Of a stretch of DNA of 64,000 bases, positions 10,664 to 20,077 are shown in pieces (positions within the stretch are counted from its first letter, which is position 1; each line of letters opens with the position of its first letter). Source of the DNA: Parerythrobacter_A sp963799315 (GTDB lineage Bacteria > Pseudomonadota > Alphaproteobacteria > Sphingomonadales > Sphingomonadaceae); assembly GCA_963799315.1 (NCBI GenBank), contig CAWCWP010000003.1, forward strand, positions 62,001-126,000, written 5' to 3'. A program made the translations under genes and the position numbers. The notes below the pieces were generated by a model, which was not told where the DNA came from, did no database searches, and worked only from the letters and a program-made list of their open reading frames with translations.

Positions 10664-11574
10664 CCGGCGGCGGGCCAGCGCGCATTCTCATCCGCCATCG
10701 CCAGCATGGTAGCGGCGTGGCGCGCCGCCACCACCCGCTGGTCCGAACCGTATCCGCCCCCCAGCGCGCTGGCGATCGGCACTCCGCGCTGCCGCGCTTC
10801 GCTCACGACAAACCGGTCGCGTTTTTCCAGCCCGGCATCGGTCAGCGCCAGCCGGCCCAGCCGGTCATCGACATGCGGATCGACGCCTGCCTGATACAGC
10901 ACGATGTCGGGTGCGAAACGGTCCATCGCCAGGATCAATGCGTCCCGCAAGGCGACCATGTACTCGTCATCCCCGGTGCCGTCCGGCAGCGCTATATCGA
11001 GGCTGGAGCGGGCCTTGCGCACCGGGAAATTCTTTTCCGCGTGCAGCGACAGGGTGAAGACATCCTCGCGCCCCGCCATCAGGCTGGCGGTGCCGTCCCC
11101 CTGGTGCACGTCGCAATCGACGATCAGCACGCGCGTCGCATCGCCTTCCGCCAGCAGCCGGTTGGCGCACACGGCGAGGTCGTTGAACACGCAATAGCCC
11201 GCGCCGGTATCGTGCAACGCATGGTGGCTGCCCGCGGCGGTGTTGGCAGCGTAGCCATGCTGCCTCGCAAGCTGCGCGGCCAGCCACGTTCCGCCATTGG
11301 TGTGGCGCACACGGCTGGCGATGTGCGCGGTCACGGGGAAGCCGATCCGCCGCTCTTTCTCGCGCGGAACGTCGGCGGCGAACACCTGCGCCACATAATC
11401 GGGGCAATGCACTGCCTCCAGCCAGCGGCGTGGCATCGGGTCCGGCGCATGTTCGGTCAGCGGCGCGCCACTGCGCCGCAGTTCGTCCATCACCAGCATA
11501 TATTTGTCGAACTTGAACGTGCCGCGTTCCGGCGGCGGGGCCATGTAATCGACATGGTGAACGGCGTGCAGCAT
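10654..11574 (-). CDS. Histone deacetylase superfamily (AcuC/acetylpolyamine-type) hydrolase
   Basis: 306 residues, full length for bacterial HDAC-like zinc hydrolases. The metal and catalytic blocks are present: the tandem histidines in AAGSHHALHD, the YCVFND segment, DCDVHQGDGT (Asp/His zinc ligands), and YQAGVDPHVDD followed by GGGYG. Bacterial members remove acetyl groups from small amines, polyamines or acetoin-related compounds, and the substrate here is unknown. It follows a thioredoxin-like lipoprotein by five bases on the same strand, so it is probably part of the ispG-flavoprotein-lipoprotein operon. Confidence 0.88.
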   Translation of the reverse strand: MLHAVHHVDYMAPPPERGTFKFDKYMLVMDELRRSGAPLTEHAPDPMPRRWLEAVHCPDYVAQVFAADVPREKERRIGFPVTAHIASRVRHTNGGTWLAAQLARQHGYAANTAAGSHHALHDTGAGYCVFNDLAVCANRLLAEGDATRVLIVDCDVHQGDGTASLMAGREDVFTLSLHAEKNFPVRKARSSLDIALPDGTGDDEYMVALRDALILAMDRFAPDIVLYQAGVDPHVDDRLGRLALTDAGLEKRDRFVVSEARQRGVPIASALGGGYGSDQRVVAARHAATMLAMADENARWPAAGQK

Positions 11575-11579
11575 CGGCG

Positions 11580-12083
11580 TCAGCGGCTGGCGTGCGCCGC
11601 TGCGTAACCGGCAAGCTCGGCATGAATGGCATCGCCGCTTCGGCTGGCGGCGTTACGCCATGATTTCGCCGTCGCGGCGTTCAGGGCGATGGGGTTGTCG
11701 GGCGCGATAACCAGCACCGTCGGGGTGCCCTCGATACCGGTTACGCCATAGTTCCCCGCCAGATCGAGATTGCGTCCTTCGCCCGATTGCGGCGTACCGC
11801 TGTCGATGTAGACCACACGGTATTGCGTCCGCAGCGACCGGAAGCGTTCGGTTTCGAGCCAGCCCGCCATTGCGCGACTGTCATGGCACCAGTTCGCACC
11901 GAACACGGCAAGTACCAGACTGCCGGTTTGCCGCGCCTCTTCCTTAGCGTTCGCCAGCGCAGAGGCTGCATCCTGTCCACTATCGTATAGGGCGGCTTCG
12001 GGATGGTCGATCCGCTCGCCTGCCATCGTGGTGCAGCCCGCGAGCAATACCGCCGCGCCGAGCATTGCAAGCGAGCGCATCAT
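11580..12083 (-). CDS. Thioredoxin-like lipoprotein
   Basis: About 167 residues from ATG 12083, preceded by GGGCGGGG. MMRSLAMLGAAVLLAGC is a lipoprotein signal with the lipidated Cys in LAGC. The mature domain is thioredoxin-like: LVLAVFGANWCHDS, with a single active-site Cys in WCHDS (not CxxC), then VVYIDSG and the cis-Pro region GIEGTPTVLVI. A one-cysteine active site argues against a general disulfide oxidase and for a reductase or a binding role. In the raw sequence it is fused in frame to the upstream flavoprotein; one extra base just before it would restore a TGA overlapping this ATG. Confidence 0.75.
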   Translation of the reverse strand: MMRSLAMLGAAVLLAGCTTMAGERIDHPEAALYDSGQDAASALANAKEEARQTGSLVLAVFGANWCHDSRAMAGWLETERFRSLRTQYRVVYIDSGTPQSGEGRNLDLAGNYGVTGIEGTPTVLVIAPDNPIALNAATAKSWRNAASRSGDAIHAELAGYAAAHASR

Positions 12084-13537
12084 GCCCCCGCCCTTTCTCG
12101 CGCGCTTCTCGCGCGCCTGCTCTGCCAGCACCAGCTTTTGCAGGTTCGGCACCGCCGCCACAGTCTCGCCCCGGATGGATTTCGCCGCCGCCTGCATTTC
12201 GGGCGAGGCCTGCGCCAGCGCCTTGACCATGCGTGCACCGGGATCGAGCCGGTTATCGGACAGCCAGCGCGTCACGGCCTTGCTGCCGCTCCATAACATG
12301 CGATTGGTTGCGTTTATCAGCAGGGCTTCGGGGAAATGCTCCACCGTGTCGGTAATCCGGCCCGGCGCGCCCAGCGCGTTTTTCTCCGCGTCCGTTTCGA
12401 ACTGCCCTTCGATGAAGCCTGCCGCAGCTGCGCTCAGCGACACGAGCGGCACCTGCATCAGTTGCGGAACGATGGTGTCTTCGCCCTGCCAGATCGGTTC
12501 GGTTCCGCTGCGCGGTGCGGCGGTGGCGGTGCAATCGATATACAGCGCATCTTCGGGCACGCTGGCGGTGCCGTCCACACCAGTCAGCATGCCGGGGGAA
12601 ACCGATTTCACCCGTCCGATGCGGATGCACATCCTCGATAGTCGCCAGCAGGTCGACTTCGGCCTGCGAGATGGTCGGGAAGTGGAACTTGGTCGGCTCG
12701 CTCTCGCGGTCGATCCGCAGCATGTGGCCGTCCGCCTCCATCATGTGGAAGATTTCCGCACCCGACGCTGCCGCAGCCGCCGCGCGCATCTGCGAGCGCG
12801 GGAAATCGATGGACTGCGCCATGTGATCGGCGCCGGTCTGGATCGATGCGCGGTTGAAGAACCACGTATCGCGCGGCCGCACCCAGCTGATCTGTCGCGC
12901 CGGAACGCCCATCTGCAACAGCCATACGCCCACATCGCAGGCGGTCTTGCCGCCGCCCATGATGACGAAATGTCCCGGCACCGTCGCGCCGCCATAGGCC
13001 AGCGTGCCCAGTTCGCCCGGTGTCATCACGGGCACGCCGTCGGCCTGCCATTTGCGCTTGGTTATCGTCGGCACCTGCGCCGCGAATTTGCGCCCGTCGA
13101 CCAGCTTGCGCGCCACAATCTCGCGCACATGGCCCGACAGGATCGTGCGTATCCGGTGTGTGCCGTTCCGCGCCGCCTTCGTAATCGGTCATCGGCAGGT
13201 AGCGGACCCGGCCGCCCGGCAGGAACTTGTGCCGCATTGCGTGGTCGTAATAGGCCTGCACCTGCGCGCCGCTCGCCAGTTCGCCGAAACCGGCATTCGG
13301 TCCGGCCTGGTCGATCACGCCGTCATTGAGGGTAAGCTGGCTCAGCCCGTATGTGACGCTGGGCTGGTGGAGCGTAACGAAGGGATAGCTGGTATTCCAG
13401 TGACCGCCCGGCTTGGGGTGGCGATCGACGATGGTAATGTGCGCATCGGCCGGTCCGTGGTCAAGCAGGCTGTCGACGAAGGCCATGCCGATCGCGCCCG
13501 CGCCGATGACGAGATAGTCTGTCTCGGCGTCGCTCAC
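12080..13537 (-). CDS. FAD/NAD(P)-binding flavoprotein (frameshifted)
   Basis: About 484 residues once three single bases (near 13178, 12625 and 12100) are removed. The N-terminal Rossmann motif is VIGAGAIGMAF, followed by HWNTSYPFVTLHQPS. A second dinucleotide-binding motif, FVIMGGGKTACDVG, occurs in mid-protein. This two-site layout is that of flavin-containing monooxygenase or squalene/tryptophan halogenase-like enzymes, but I cannot name the substrate. GTG 13537 overlaps the ispG stop as GTGA, so translation is probably coupled to ispG. The corrected end TGA overlaps the ATG of the downstream lipoprotein. Confidence 0.7.
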
Positions 13538-14661
13538 TCAGCCGCCACCGCTGCCAGCTCCGCTTCGGCTTCCAGCGCGGCGGCCTTTGCTTCCACCAGT
13601 TCCACGATGTGATCGAGCATGTCTGCGCTTTGCACGGTGTGGTCGGTCACGCCGCTGAGATAGACCATGTGCTTGCCATTGCCGCCGCCGGTCAGCCCGA
13701 TATCGGTTTCGCGCGCTTCACCGGGACCATTGACCACGCAGCCCAGCACCGAAAGCGACAGCGGCGTCTTGATATGCTGCAACCGGTCTTCCAGCGCCTC
13801 CACCGTGCGGATGACGTCGAAGCCCTGCCGCGCGCAACTGGGGCAGCTGACCACCCGCACGCCGCGCGTCCGCAGGCCCAGCGCCTTTAGCATCTCGAAC
13901 CCGACGCGCACTTCCTCTTCGGGTTCGGCACTGAGCGAAACGCGGATCGTATCGCCAATGCCCGCCCATAACAGGCTGCCCATGCCAATGCTGGACTTCA
14001 CTGTGCCGCCAATCAGCCCGCCCGCCTCGGTAATGCCCAGATGCAGCGGACAATCGACCGTTTCGGCAAGGCTCTGATAGGCTGCGACTGCTAGGAACAC
14101 GTCGCTGGCCTTCACCGCCACCTTGAATTCGTGGAAGTCGTGATCCTGCAACAGCTTGATATTGTCGAGCGCGCTTTCGACCAGCGCTTCGGGGCAGGGT
14201 TCGCCGTATTTTTCCAGCAGATGCTTTTCCAGACTGCCGGCATTTACCCCGATGCGGATGGCACAGCCATTTGCCTTCGCCGCCCGCACCACTTCGGCGA
14301 CCCGTTCGTTGCTGCCGATATTGCCGGGATTGATCCGCAGGCAGGCCGCGCCCGCATCGGCCGCCTCAAGCGCGCGTTTGTAGTGGAAGTGGATGTCGGC
14401 AACGATGGGAATGCGCGCCGCCTTGGTGATGCGCCCGAAGGCCGCGCTGGCCTCCACCGTGGGCACCGATACGCGCACGATATCCGCGCCCGCATCTTCG
14501 CACCGGCGGATCTGGTCCAGCGTCGCCACCGCATCTTCGGTCGGCGTGTTGGTCATGGTCTGCACGGTGATCGGCGCATCGCCGCCCACCGGCGTCTCGC
14601 CGACCATGATCTGGCGGCACTTGCGCCGCTCGATCGTGCGCCACGGGCGGATCATGCTCAT
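13534..14661 (-). CDS. ispG: 4-hydroxy-3-methylbut-2-enyl diphosphate synthase (IspG/GcpE)
   Basis: Penultimate enzyme of the MEP isoprenoid pathway, converting MEcPP to HMBPP. About 375 residues, uninterrupted. TIM-barrel landmarks include VQTMTNTPTEDAVAT, IVADIHFHYKRAL and LRINPGNIG. The [4Fe-4S] ligands are in CPSCARQ and LGCVVNGPGEA. ATG 14661 (MSMIRPWRTIERRK) is taken as the start; an alternative ATG lies at 14655. It is the first gene of a run with the flavoprotein, lipoprotein and HDAC-like gene, overlapping the next by four bases. The 231 bases upstream, up to the CorA-type gene, hold no ORF I can support and presumably carry both promoters. Confidence 0.95.
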   Translation of the reverse strand: MSMIRPWRTIERRKCRQIMVGETPVGGDAPITVQTMTNTPTEDAVATLDQIRRCEDAGADIVRVSVPTVEASAAFGRITKAARIPIVADIHFHYKRALEAADAGAACLRINPGNIGSNERVAEVVRAAKANGCAIRIGVNAGSLEKHLLEKYGEPCPEALVESALDNIKLLQDHDFHEFKVAVKASDVFLAVAAYQSLAETVDCPLHLGITEAGGLIGGTVKSSIGMGSLLWAGIGDTIRVSLSAEPEEEVRVGFEMLKALGLRTRGVRVVSCPSCARQGFDVIRTVEALEDRLQHIKTPLSLSVLGCVVNGPGEARETDIGLTGGGNGKHMVYLSGVTDHTVQSADMLDHIVELVEAKAAALEAEAELAAVAAE

Positions 14662-14892
14662 GCGGACGCTCCATTCGTCGTGCGTGCGGAACACATGGAC
14701 CGCTTGGACCACTGTCCTGAGGGTAAAAAGCGGAAGGCGACAAAACCGGGTTCGAAGCGGGGCAATCCGCCGGGTAATGCTGCGGGAGGATGTGATCTGG
14801 CCATAGCTTGCCTTAGCAGCCGCGTAGCAGGTAGGAAACGGCGAAGCGCGTCCGTGTGATACGCATTGCGGCAGGGCAGGGGAATTACGCCG

Positions 14893-15894
14893 ATGGAAAT
14901 GCACGACTCCTCTGCTGAACAGGACGGCCCGCTGCTGTTCGCGCGGGTGCTGGACGGGCGCGGCGGGGGCCGGGCGATCGGCTGGGAAGAAGCGCAGACA
15001 TGGACCGCCACGACAGATGGTGCGGTGCTGTGGGTGCATTTGTGCCGCAATCACGATGGCTTGCGCGACTGGCTGATGGGCGCGCTGGGAATATCGGAAC
15101 CCACGGCGGAGATGCTGACCAGCGATGCCGCACGTCCGCGCGGCTTTCGCGAAGGCAACGCGCTGGTCGCGAGCCTGCGCGGGATCAACTTCAATCCCGG
15201 CGCGGAACCGGAAGACATGGTTTCCATGCAGATGTGGTCCGATGGCACGCGCCTCGTCACGCTGCGCCGCCAGCCGTTGCAGACACCGCGCGATACGCTG
15301 GCGGAAGTCGATGGCGGCTACGGCCCGACCGATGCGGGGGCGCTGATAACCTCTCTGGTCGAGCATCTGATTGCGCGGATGAACCAGTCCATCGTCGATA
15401 TGAACGATCATATCGACCGCTGCGATGCGGCAGATGTGGAAAGCGAGGCGGATACGGTGCTGGCCACCATCACCAGCATCCGCCGCAACTGTCTGGCGCT
15501 AAAACGGCACATGGGGCCGCAGCACGCCGCGCTGGAAATGATCGCGCGCGATGCGCCCGCCTGGTTCGAGGAACACGACCGGCGCGAGATTGCGGAATCG
15601 ATCGACCGCCTGCGCCGCTATCTCGACGATATCGACATCAGCAAGGAAAGCGCGGTGGTGCTGCTGGACGAAGTGCGCGGGCGCGCCGTCGCCAGTTCGG
15701 ACCGGACGAATTATCTGCTGACGATCATCGCCGCCATTTTCCTGCCCTTGGGCTTTCTGACCGGTCTGATGGGCATCAATGTCGGCGGGATGCCGGGGGT
15801 GGACGATGGCGACGGTTTCTGGATTGTAGTCGCGCTGTGCATGACCATCCTGATCGCGCAGGTCGTCTTCTTCTGGAAATGGAAGTGGCTGTAG
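14893..15894 (+). CDS. CorA/ZntB-family divalent cation transporter
   Basis: About 333 residues from ATG 14893 (MEMHDSSAEQDG), with AGGGGA about nine bases upstream. A large cytoplasmic domain (VLWVHL, LRGINFNPG, long helices with RRNCLALKRH) ends in two transmembrane helices, LLTIIAAIFLPLGFLTGLMG and FWIVVALCMTILIAQVVFFW. The pore signature GMN is represented by MGIN after the first helix. The length and GIN-type loop fit ZntB-like members better than CorA proper, so zinc is a guess and magnesium remains possible. It is monocistronic and convergent with nrsF. Confidence 0.88.
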   Translation: MEMHDSSAEQDGPLLFARVLDGRGGGRAIGWEEAQTWTATTDGAVLWVHLCRNHDGLRDWLMGALGISEPTAEMLTSDAARPRGFREGNALVASLRGINFNPGAEPEDMVSMQMWSDGTRLVTLRRQPLQTPRDTLAEVDGGYGPTDAGALITSLVEHLIARMNQSIVDMNDHIDRCDAADVESEADTVLATITSIRRNCLALKRHMGPQHAALEMIARDAPAWFEEHDRREIAESIDRLRRYLDDIDISKESAVVLLDEVRGRAVASSDRTNYLLTIIAAIFLPLGFLTGLMGINVGGMPGVDDGDGFWIVVALCMTILIAQVVFFWKWKWL

Positions 15895-15922
15895 CGGTCG
15901 GGCCTTTTTGTATTCGGCTGCC

Positions 15923-16582
15923 TTACCAGCGGATGAGGGGTGGCAAGGCATAGCGTCCGGCCACCGCGCCGATCACGACCGGCGCAATGTGCCAGATGCC
16001 GATATGGACCACCCCGTCGAGCTGGCAGGACAATCCGTAGGCAAGGCTGCCCAAAGCAGTCGCGGCAACACCGGTCAGCGTCCCAGCGAGGCGCGGCGTC
16101 ACCGGTGCGGCACGGCGCAACCAGGTGACCAGTGCGGCCCCGACCACTAGCGATGTCGCCAGCGCGCTGACCATGCATTCCACGCCATACCCGTCGAACA
16201 GAACATGGGTATGACCGCTATCGCGTCCGGCCAGCGCCACCAGCGCGGCCAGCGGCATGACCGCGACCATGCCCAGCGCCCATTTCGGGCCATCATGGCG
16301 GTTGCCGACGCGCGGGCTGGCCATCGCCAGTACCGCCAGTGCCGACGCCGTACCCAACACCAGCAACAGGCCATTGCCGATGTAAAAATAGGGTGAGGCG
16401 GTTCCTGACATCGCGGCGGACCAGATGCCTGCGACCAGCGCCACACCGGTTACCGCCAGCGCGAATGCCAGCAGGACCAGCACGACCCCGTCGCGCATCC
16501 TGATGGCGCGAACGGGCGCAAGGTCGCCTGCCAGTTCCGCGATAAGCGGGGCGGGGCCGGGTTTCCGGTTCGGGTCGGACAT
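15923..16582 (-). CDS. NrsF-like (DUF1109) membrane anti-sigma factor
   Basis: About 219 residues with six predicted transmembrane helices (GVVLVLLAFALAVTGVALV, FYIGNGLLLVLGTASALAVL and others). It matches the DUF1109/NrsF family, which in Caulobacter holds the ECF sigma factor SigF inactive at the membrane. A histidine and cysteine region near GHTHVLF and YGVECMVSALA is visible; NrsF proteins use cysteines for sensing, so a redox or metal cue is possible. It begins two bases after the sigma gene stop, the classic sigma/anti-sigma pairing. Confidence 0.8.
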   Translation of the reverse strand: MSDPNRKPGPAPLIAELAGDLAPVRAIRMRDGVVLVLLAFALAVTGVALVAGIWSAAMSGTASPYFYIGNGLLLVLGTASALAVLAMASPRVGNRHDGPKWALGMVAVMPLAALVALAGRDSGHTHVLFDGYGVECMVSALATSLVVGAALVTWLRRAAPVTPRLAGTLTGVAATALGSLAYGLSCQLDGVVHIGIWHIAPVVIGAVAGRYALPPLIRW

Positions 16583-16584
16583 GG

Positions 16585-17115
16585 TCAGTCTGCTTTCTCG
16601 ATTAATGCGGACAGCTTTTTCAGCCCGCGATGGATGTTCACTTTTACCGCCGATTCCGACTGCCCGCTGCGGCGGGCGGCTTCGGCGATGCTCAGCCCTT
16701 CGATCTTTACCATCTCGATGGCGTCGGACTGCTTGTCCGAGATCTGGCCGAACATGGTTTCCAGGCTGAGGCGGGCCAGCACGGCTTCCTCCTCGCTGTC
16801 TTCGGCGGCGTCGTAATCTTCCAGCCCGTCTTCCTCGCGGCGGTAGACTTTGCGCAATTGGTCGATCCAGCGATAGCGCGCGATGGCGGCGAGCCACGGC
16901 AGGAACGGGCGGGCAGGGTCGAAGGTGGCGCGTTTGGTATGCACCGCCATCAACACTTCCTGCACCAGATCGTCGAGCTGGGCAGGCGCGCAGCGGCGGC
17001 GGAAATAGCGTTCCAGCCACAGCTGCGTTTCGGTCAACAGCACGGTGTAGGCCTGCTTGTCGCCCTGCTGCGATGCGCGCATCAAACGGCCCAGCGTGGC
17101 GTCGTCGGCAATCAA
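16585..17115 (-). CDS. ECF RNA polymerase sigma factor, SigF-like
   Basis: 176 residues. Region 2 is visible in DDLVQEVLMAVHTKRATFD and WLAAIARYRWIDQLRK; region 4 in LSIAEAARRSGQSESAVKV, a helix-turn-helix that reads the -35 element. The start is TTG 17115, supported by GGGGGAGAG upstream. Together with the NrsF-like gene behind it, it forms a membrane-controlled stress switch, in related bacteria responding to oxidative or heavy-metal stress. No target promoter is obvious next to it. Confidence 0.88.
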   Translation of the reverse strand: MIADDATLGRLMRASQQGDKQAYTVLLTETQLWLERYFRRRCAPAQLDDLVQEVLMAVHTKRATFDPARPFLPWLAAIARYRWIDQLRKVYRREEDGLEDYDAAEDSEEEAVLARLSLETMFGQISDKQSDAIEMVKIEGLSIAEAARRSGQSESAVKVNIHRGLKKLSALIEKAD

Positions 17116-17185
17116 CGTGTCTCTCCCCCGGCTGCGTATGCAAGGCTATTCGGGGCTGGCGGGGGAAATGTTACAGGCGTGTCGA

Positions 17186-18136
17186 TCAATCCGGAAACCG
17201 GATGCCCGTTGCCTGTTCCGACATCGTCCACAACCGTTCGGCGGCGTCGGGATCGAGCGCATAGGGACGCACGCCACGCATGGTGTCGGTCGCGGTCACT
17301 GCGGCAATGCCGCAGTTTTCCGCATATTGCCCGCCATGCCCGGCCAGCTCCGGCACGGTTGCGGCCCAGCAGGTGGTGGCCGCGCCCTGTTCGGGTGTCT
17401 TGAACGGTTCGGGTTCCTGCCCTGCGGCCTGCGCATTCCTGCGCAGCCGTTCCATCAGCGCGGCGGTGTCCGCGTCGTCCATGTGACGGCCCAGATTGGT
17501 GGCGATACCGCCGGGATGCACGGCAAAGGCATCGACACCGCGCGCGGCAAAGCGATTGTGCAGGCCGACGGTAAATAGCGCGTTGGCGGTCTTGGACTGG
17601 CCGTAGCTTGCCCATTTTTCGTAAGCGCGATGCTCGAAATGCGGGTCGTCCAAGTCCACCGGCGCGATGAAATGCGCGCGACTGGAGAGGTTGACGATGC
17701 GCGGGGCGTCGGCACCCAGCACCAGCGGCATCAGCGCGGCGGTCAGTGCGAAATGGCCGAGATGGTTAATGCCGAACTGCTGTTCGAACCCGTCGGCGGT
17801 TGTGCCGAACGGCGTCGCCATGATCCCGGCATTGTTGATGAGCAGGTCGATACGCCCGAACCGCTCGCGCGCCTCGGCACCGCACCGGGCAATCTGCGCC
17901 AGGTCGCCAAGGTCGCAGACAATCGTTTCCGCGCCATTGCCGATTTCCGCCGCCGACTCTTGCGCCTTCGCCGCGTCACGACCGGCGATGACGACATGTG
18001 CGCCGCGTCCCGCCATCGCACGCGCCGTTTCCATGCCCAGGCCGGAATAGCCGCCGGTGATGAACGCCGTGCGGCCCGTCAAGTCGATATCGGCGACGAC
18101 ATCGCTGGCGGTGCTGGTGAAGTCGAATTGGCTCAT
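17186..18136 (-). CDS. Short-chain dehydrogenase/reductase (retinol dehydrogenase-like)
   Basis: 316 residues, the long SDR type. Cofactor motif GGYSGLG (near residue 28), DLGDL, NNAG, and the catalytic YGQSK with upstream Ser in VNLSSRAHF. Family members with this layout (WWOX/retinol-dehydrogenase-like) act on lipids, steroids or unknown alcohols; the substrate is not predictable. Its ATG overlaps the stop of the upstream GNAT gene (18133-18136), which indicates coupled translation. Confidence 0.85.
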   Translation of the reverse strand: MSQFDFTSTASDVVADIDLTGRTAFITGGYSGLGMETARAMAGRGAHVVIAGRDAAKAQESAAEIGNGAETIVCDLGDLAQIARCGAEARERFGRIDLLINNAGIMATPFGTTADGFEQQFGINHLGHFALTAALMPLVLGADAPRIVNLSSRAHFIAPVDLDDPHFEHRAYEKWASYGQSKTANALFTVGLHNRFAARGVDAFAVHPGGIATNLGRHMDDADTAALMERLRRNAQAAGQEPEPFKTPEQGAATTCWAATVPELAGHGGQYAENCGIAAVTATDTMRGVRPYALDPDAAERLWTMSEQATGIRFPD

Positions 18137-18687
18137 GTCGTCTCTCCAAGGCGCAATTCGTAGAGGAATTCTTCATCGCGCTGTTCGCCGACCATGAAGC
18201 CGATATCGGCGATCTTGGCAAAGCCGTAACGCTGGTAAAACCGCTGCGCGCCGGTGTTCTCGCTCCACACGCTCAGTTGCATTGCGTTGCAATGACGCGC
18301 GTTGGCCTCGGCCAGCGCCCATTCCATAAGCGCCGCGCCGATACCTTTACCGGTGCGGTCGGGCGCGGTGTAAAGCTGGCCGAGCGCGATGGGGTCGGTG
18401 GCGTCGGAATGTTCGGCGTACCAGCTGGGGTAACGCAACTTGCAGAACCCGATCAGCGTGTCGGCATCGAAGGCCAGCCGATGCAGGCAGGCGTCATCGG
18501 CAATCTCGCTTCGCACGGTCGCTTCGGAATAAACCTCTTCGAGAAACGCGGCGAGATCTTGCGGGCGGTAGAGATGCTCGAATGCCGCGCAAAAAGTCTC
18601 GCGTCCGAAGGCGGCGAGCTGCGGTGCGTCCGCCAAGGAAGCGGGGCGCAAGATCATCGATCCCGCGCCCCGCGACGTGTCAGTCAT
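18133..18687 (-). CDS. GNAT-family N-acetyltransferase
   Basis: About 184 residues from ATG 18687, or 174 from ATG 18657 (MILRPASLADAPQ), which better matches the family's usual start. The acetyl-CoA binding motif A is DRTGKGIGAALMEWAL, and the C-terminal motif is NTGAQRFYQRYGF. The substrate is unknown. It lies 11 bases after the mechanosensitive-channel gene on the same strand and overlaps the SDR gene by four bases, so the three may be one transcript. Confidence 0.85.
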   Translation of the reverse strand: MTDTSRGAGSMILRPASLADAPQLAAFGRETFCAAFEHLYRPQDLAAFLEEVYSEATVRSEIADDACLHRLAFDADTLIGFCKLRYPSWYAEHSDATDPIALGQLYTAPDRTGKGIGAALMEWALAEANARHCNAMQLSVWSENTGAQRFYQRYGFAKIADIGFMVGEQRDEEFLYELRLGETT

Positions 18688-18698
18688 GTCCGAAAGTC

Positions 18699-19940
18699 TC
18701 AGGCGCCCGGTGGCAACGGTGCGTTGTCCTTGGGTGCGGCCTTCTTCTTGGCCGGCGCTTTCGGCTTGGTCGTGCCCGATGCGGCACCATCCCATTCCTC
18801 CAGCTTGCGACCGGCCCATTCACGGCCACCCAGCCCGAAGGCGAGCGCCCCGGCTACTGCGGCGCCGATCACCAGCGCGCTGAATGCCGTCGCGGTGATA
18901 ATTTCACCCACGCCGGTGAATTGCAGGCCCATGAAGGTGAACAGCACGATGGTGGCCCATTTCACGATGGACGAGGCCGCCGTGCCGCCTTCCGCACCAC
19001 CGACCAGGCGCGACAGCATGTTGGCGAGCAGGAAGCCCACCGCGATGACCACCGCACCGAAGGCGACGTTGCCGCCCAGTGCCAGCACTTCTTCCAGAAT
19101 GTTCGTCAGTTCGGGGAAGCCGAGCTGACGCGTGGCGGCGATGGCGAAGAACAGGATGATCGCCACCTGTACCACGCGGGCGATGACGCCCGACGCAGTA
19201 GTGCCCGCCGGCAGCATTTCCGTGCTGGCCAGCGACCGGTCGACGCCAAGACCCGCCAGAAGCTGGGTCAATATACCGACCACGAACTTGCTGATGAGAT
19301 AGCCGATGCCGAGCAGGATAGCCGCCACGATGATCCGCGGAATGGCGAGGAAGATCAGGTTCAGCATGTTGCTGGCCGGGACCGAAATGGATTCGATGGC
19401 CAGCACGTCCAGCGCGATGATCACGATGGGAATGACGATCAGCACATAGACGATGATGCCGATGGTCTTGCTGATCGCGCTGTTGCCGGTCGCCGTTTCG
19501 ACACCGCCGCGATTGGCCCATTTGTCGAAATCCATCGTCTGCAACGCTGTAATCACGATGTCGCGCACGATGCCTGCCAGCATCAGGCCGATGAACAGGA
19601 CGATGCCCGCCATCACCACATTGGGCAGGAAGGATACGACGTTTTCGAGGAGCGAATTGATCGGTCCGGCTACCGCATCGAGGCCGAGTACGCTGAGGAT
19701 GGCCATCAGGCCGAACAGCCAGATGAGCAGGCCGACGATCTTGCCGAGCGATGTGCCCAGGCTGGCCCCGGTTTCGGTGTTGCGTTGCAGGAAGCCGACA
19801 TTGTCGACCAGCTTGGCAAACGCCCATTTGGCTGCTTTCGCCAAGGCCCAGGTGACGAGCAGGATGACAAGAATGGACACCACCTTCTCGCCGATATTCA
19901 TCGCCATATCCGGATCGAACCGGTAGTTTCCAACTTGCAT
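18699..19940 (-). CDS. Mechanosensitive ion channel-like protein with TM_helix repeats (CmpX type)
   Basis: 413 residues with about nine to ten transmembrane segments. Conserved TM-helix repeats include LLIWLFGLMAILSVLGL followed by LLENVVSFLPNVVMAGIVL, and later VVQVAIILFFAIAATRQLGF followed by FGAVVIAVGFLLANMLSRLV. This arrangement is that of MscS-related CmpX/YnaI-like proteins rather than of MscS itself, since the beta domain is absent. The C-terminus is a charged Lys/Pro/Ala tail (KPKAPAKKKAAPKD). It probably acts in the inner membrane in osmotic or envelope stress. The 137-base gap to the divergent peptidase contains no ORF. Confidence 0.8.
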   Translation of the reverse strand: MQVGNYRFDPDMAMNIGEKVVSILVILLVTWALAKAAKWAFAKLVDNVGFLQRNTETGASLGTSLGKIVGLLIWLFGLMAILSVLGLDAVAGPINSLLENVVSFLPNVVMAGIVLFIGLMLAGIVRDIVITALQTMDFDKWANRGGVETATGNSAISKTIGIIVYVLIVIPIVIIALDVLAIESISVPASNMLNLIFLAIPRIIVAAILLGIGYLISKFVVGILTQLLAGLGVDRSLASTEMLPAGTTASGVIARVVQVAIILFFAIAATRQLGFPELTNILEEVLALGGNVAFGAVVIAVGFLLANMLSRLVGGAEGGTAASSIVKWATIVLFTFMGLQFTGVGEIITATAFSALVIGAAVAGALAFGLGGREWAGRKLEEWDGAASGTTKPKAPAKKKAAPKDNAPLPPGA

Positions 19941-20077
19941 GTTTTCAAAGCTCCCCTGTTTATTGCTACCCGATTAACACAGACGCGCGCCGATCCAAAG
20001 CGTTTCGACGCAGCATTTGCAAATGCAGGGCGCTTGCGCGACGGTGATGGGCGTCTTCAATCGACCGGGAACCATTT

